Shown: in pieces, positions 5,813 through 6,356 of the stretch | Position numbering within the stretch: the stretch's first letter is position 1 | Layout: the number at the start of each line of letters is the position of its first letter | DNA from: Bacillota bacterium | GTDB lineage: Bacteria; Bacillota; Clostridia; Lachnospirales; Lachnospiraceae | Assembly: GCA_023424235.1 (NCBI GenBank) | Contig: JAFAEB010000371.1 | Location: 1-6,356 of the forward strand | Direction of reading: 5' to 3' | Length of the DNA: 6,356 nt | Made by a program: the position numbers and the translations under genes | The notes under the pieces: generated by a model | What the model saw: only the letters and a program-made list of their open reading frames with translations | The model's database searches: none | Told to the model about the DNA's origin: nothing

Positions 5813-5853
5813 ATTATAGATAAAATTTAAATGAATTACTATCCTATTTTCAA
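5813..5853 (-). promoter_or_regulatory. Candidate promoter of the membrane-protein gene unit
   Basis: On the minus strand two options overlap. TTGAAA (5853-5848) with TTAAAT (5830-5825) has an ideal 17-base spacer but a poor -10. A perfect TATAAT (5818-5813) has no good -35 at normal distance. Either would give a leader of about 30-50 bases before the AAGGAG of the gene starting at 5774. A promoter is expected here because the upstream GNAT gene is 151 bases away. Confidence 0.35.
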
Positions 5854-5925
5854 TTTTTATCCGAATTCTAATGCTTCGCTAATTGTTTTTAACTGATTTT
5901 AATATTATAGATATAAAGCTTTTTT

Positions 5926-6356
5926 CTAGCTAATCATATTAATTTCTATTTCCTCATTTGGTTCAAATCCAAGACTTTGATATAATTTTATTGCATGCTT
6001 ATTGCAATCATCTGCCATTAAAAAAGCTCTCTTTGCCCCCTTATCCTTACCATAGGATAAGGCTTCTTTTAATAGTTTACGACCATATCCCATACCTTGA
6101 TATGAAGGTTTTACGGCAATTTCTCTTACCCATAATATAGGGCCTTTTTCACTTTTGTAACTATAGATTGCAACACAAGCGATACCTGCTACTAGGTTAT
6201 TTTCATCTCTACTAACAAGTATATTATAGTGTTGCCCATCCTCTAAACTAGGATCATTTCCAGACAACCAATCATAAAAGAACTCTTCTTGTTCTCCACG
6301 AAATCCTCTGCTTTGCCCCCTACAAGACCTGGTTACAATAGAGGCTTCCTTACATT
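5926..6356 (-). CDS. GNAT family N-acetyltransferase, C-terminal part (runs off right edge)
   Basis: The reverse strand is open from the window edge at 6356 to TAG at 5928-5926, giving at least 142 residues. A TTG at 6267 could be taken as a start, but the frame continues upstream without a stop and with coherent protein (FRGEQEEFFYDWLSGNDPS), so that TTG is an internal Leu codon and the true start lies outside the window. The GNAT core is clear: LVAGIACVAIY (strand with substrate contacts), LWVREIAVKPSYQGMGYGRKLL containing the acetyl-CoA pyrophosphate-binding loop QGMGYG, AKRAFLMADDCNKHAIKLYQSLGF with the usual Asn-x-x-A-x-x-L-Y-x-x-x-G-F motif, and a short C-terminal strand. Such enzymes transfer acetyl from acetyl-CoA to an amine. 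The substrate cannot be told from this part. It lies upstream of the membrane-protein unit, with a 151-base gap, and is probably transcribed separately. Confidence 0.88.
   Translation of the reverse strand, partial: CKEASIVTRSCRGQSRGFRGEQEEFFYDWLSGNDPSLEDGQHYNILVSRDENNLVAGIACVAIYSYKSEKGPILWVREIAVKPSYQGMGYGRKLLKEALSYGKDKGAKRAFLMADDCNKHAIKLYQSLGFEPNEEIEINMIS

Noticed and set aside
5476..5823. Plus-strand 115-codon ORF rich in Leu and Pro (PLEPPIPPLEPP repeats)
   Set aside because: It is the antisense shadow of the Gly/Ser/Arg-rich coding repeats; the composition follows from the complementary repeat, and the opposite strand has the ribosome binding site and domain structure.

Overview
The window is AT-rich, has short intergenic spacers and strong GGAGG-type ribosome binding sites, and encodes clostridial-style proteins. 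The glycosyltransferase N-terminus, the amidohydrolase, the Lsa/CplR-type ABC-F protein and the Gly/Ser/Arg-rich membrane protein together suggest a low-GC Firmicute, most likely a Lachnospiraceae or related Clostridia chromosome. This placement is inferred from protein style, not from a search. I see no mobile element, CRISPR array, rRNA or tRNA.

Layout. (1) 1-889, minus: 5' part of a GT4 family glycosyltransferase that runs off the left edge. (2) 1122-2323, plus: an amidohydrolase of the imidazolonepropionase-like group (about 400 aa if intact). It is split by a single-base frame break at an A6 run (1774-1779), but its metal-ligand motifs are present on both sides. (3) 2339-2644, plus: a regulatory leader with a strong promoter, a 7-codon upstream ORF, a nested long stem, a second hairpin and an intrinsic terminator, with a complementary segment that can act as an antiterminator. 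(4) 2645-4114, plus: a 489-aa antibiotic-resistance type ABC-F ATPase controlled by that leader, closed by a strong terminator at 4122-4165. (5) 5774-4239, minus: a two-gene unit coding for a two-pass membrane protein with an RGG-like low-complexity N-terminus and a probable TPM-like extracytoplasmic domain, followed 45 bases later by a 102-aa protein of unknown function. (6) 6356-5926, minus: the C-terminal part of a GNAT acetyltransferase whose start lies beyond the right edge.

The most interesting element is the ABC-F leader. Three segments (2412-2423, 2488-2499 and 2587-2595) can pair in mutually exclusive ways. Pairing of the first two leaves the terminator hairpin free to form; pairing of the last two destroys it. 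The first segment lies inside the upstream ORF (2404-2427). A ribosome arrested there by a peptidyl-transferase-centre antibiotic would therefore be expected to release the terminator and switch on the resistance gene. The pairing is visible in the sequence; the antibiotic-dependent switch is inferred from known attenuation of ABC-F resistance genes.

The other genes appear to be independent housekeeping or accessory genes, and I see no pathway linking them to the ABC-F gene.
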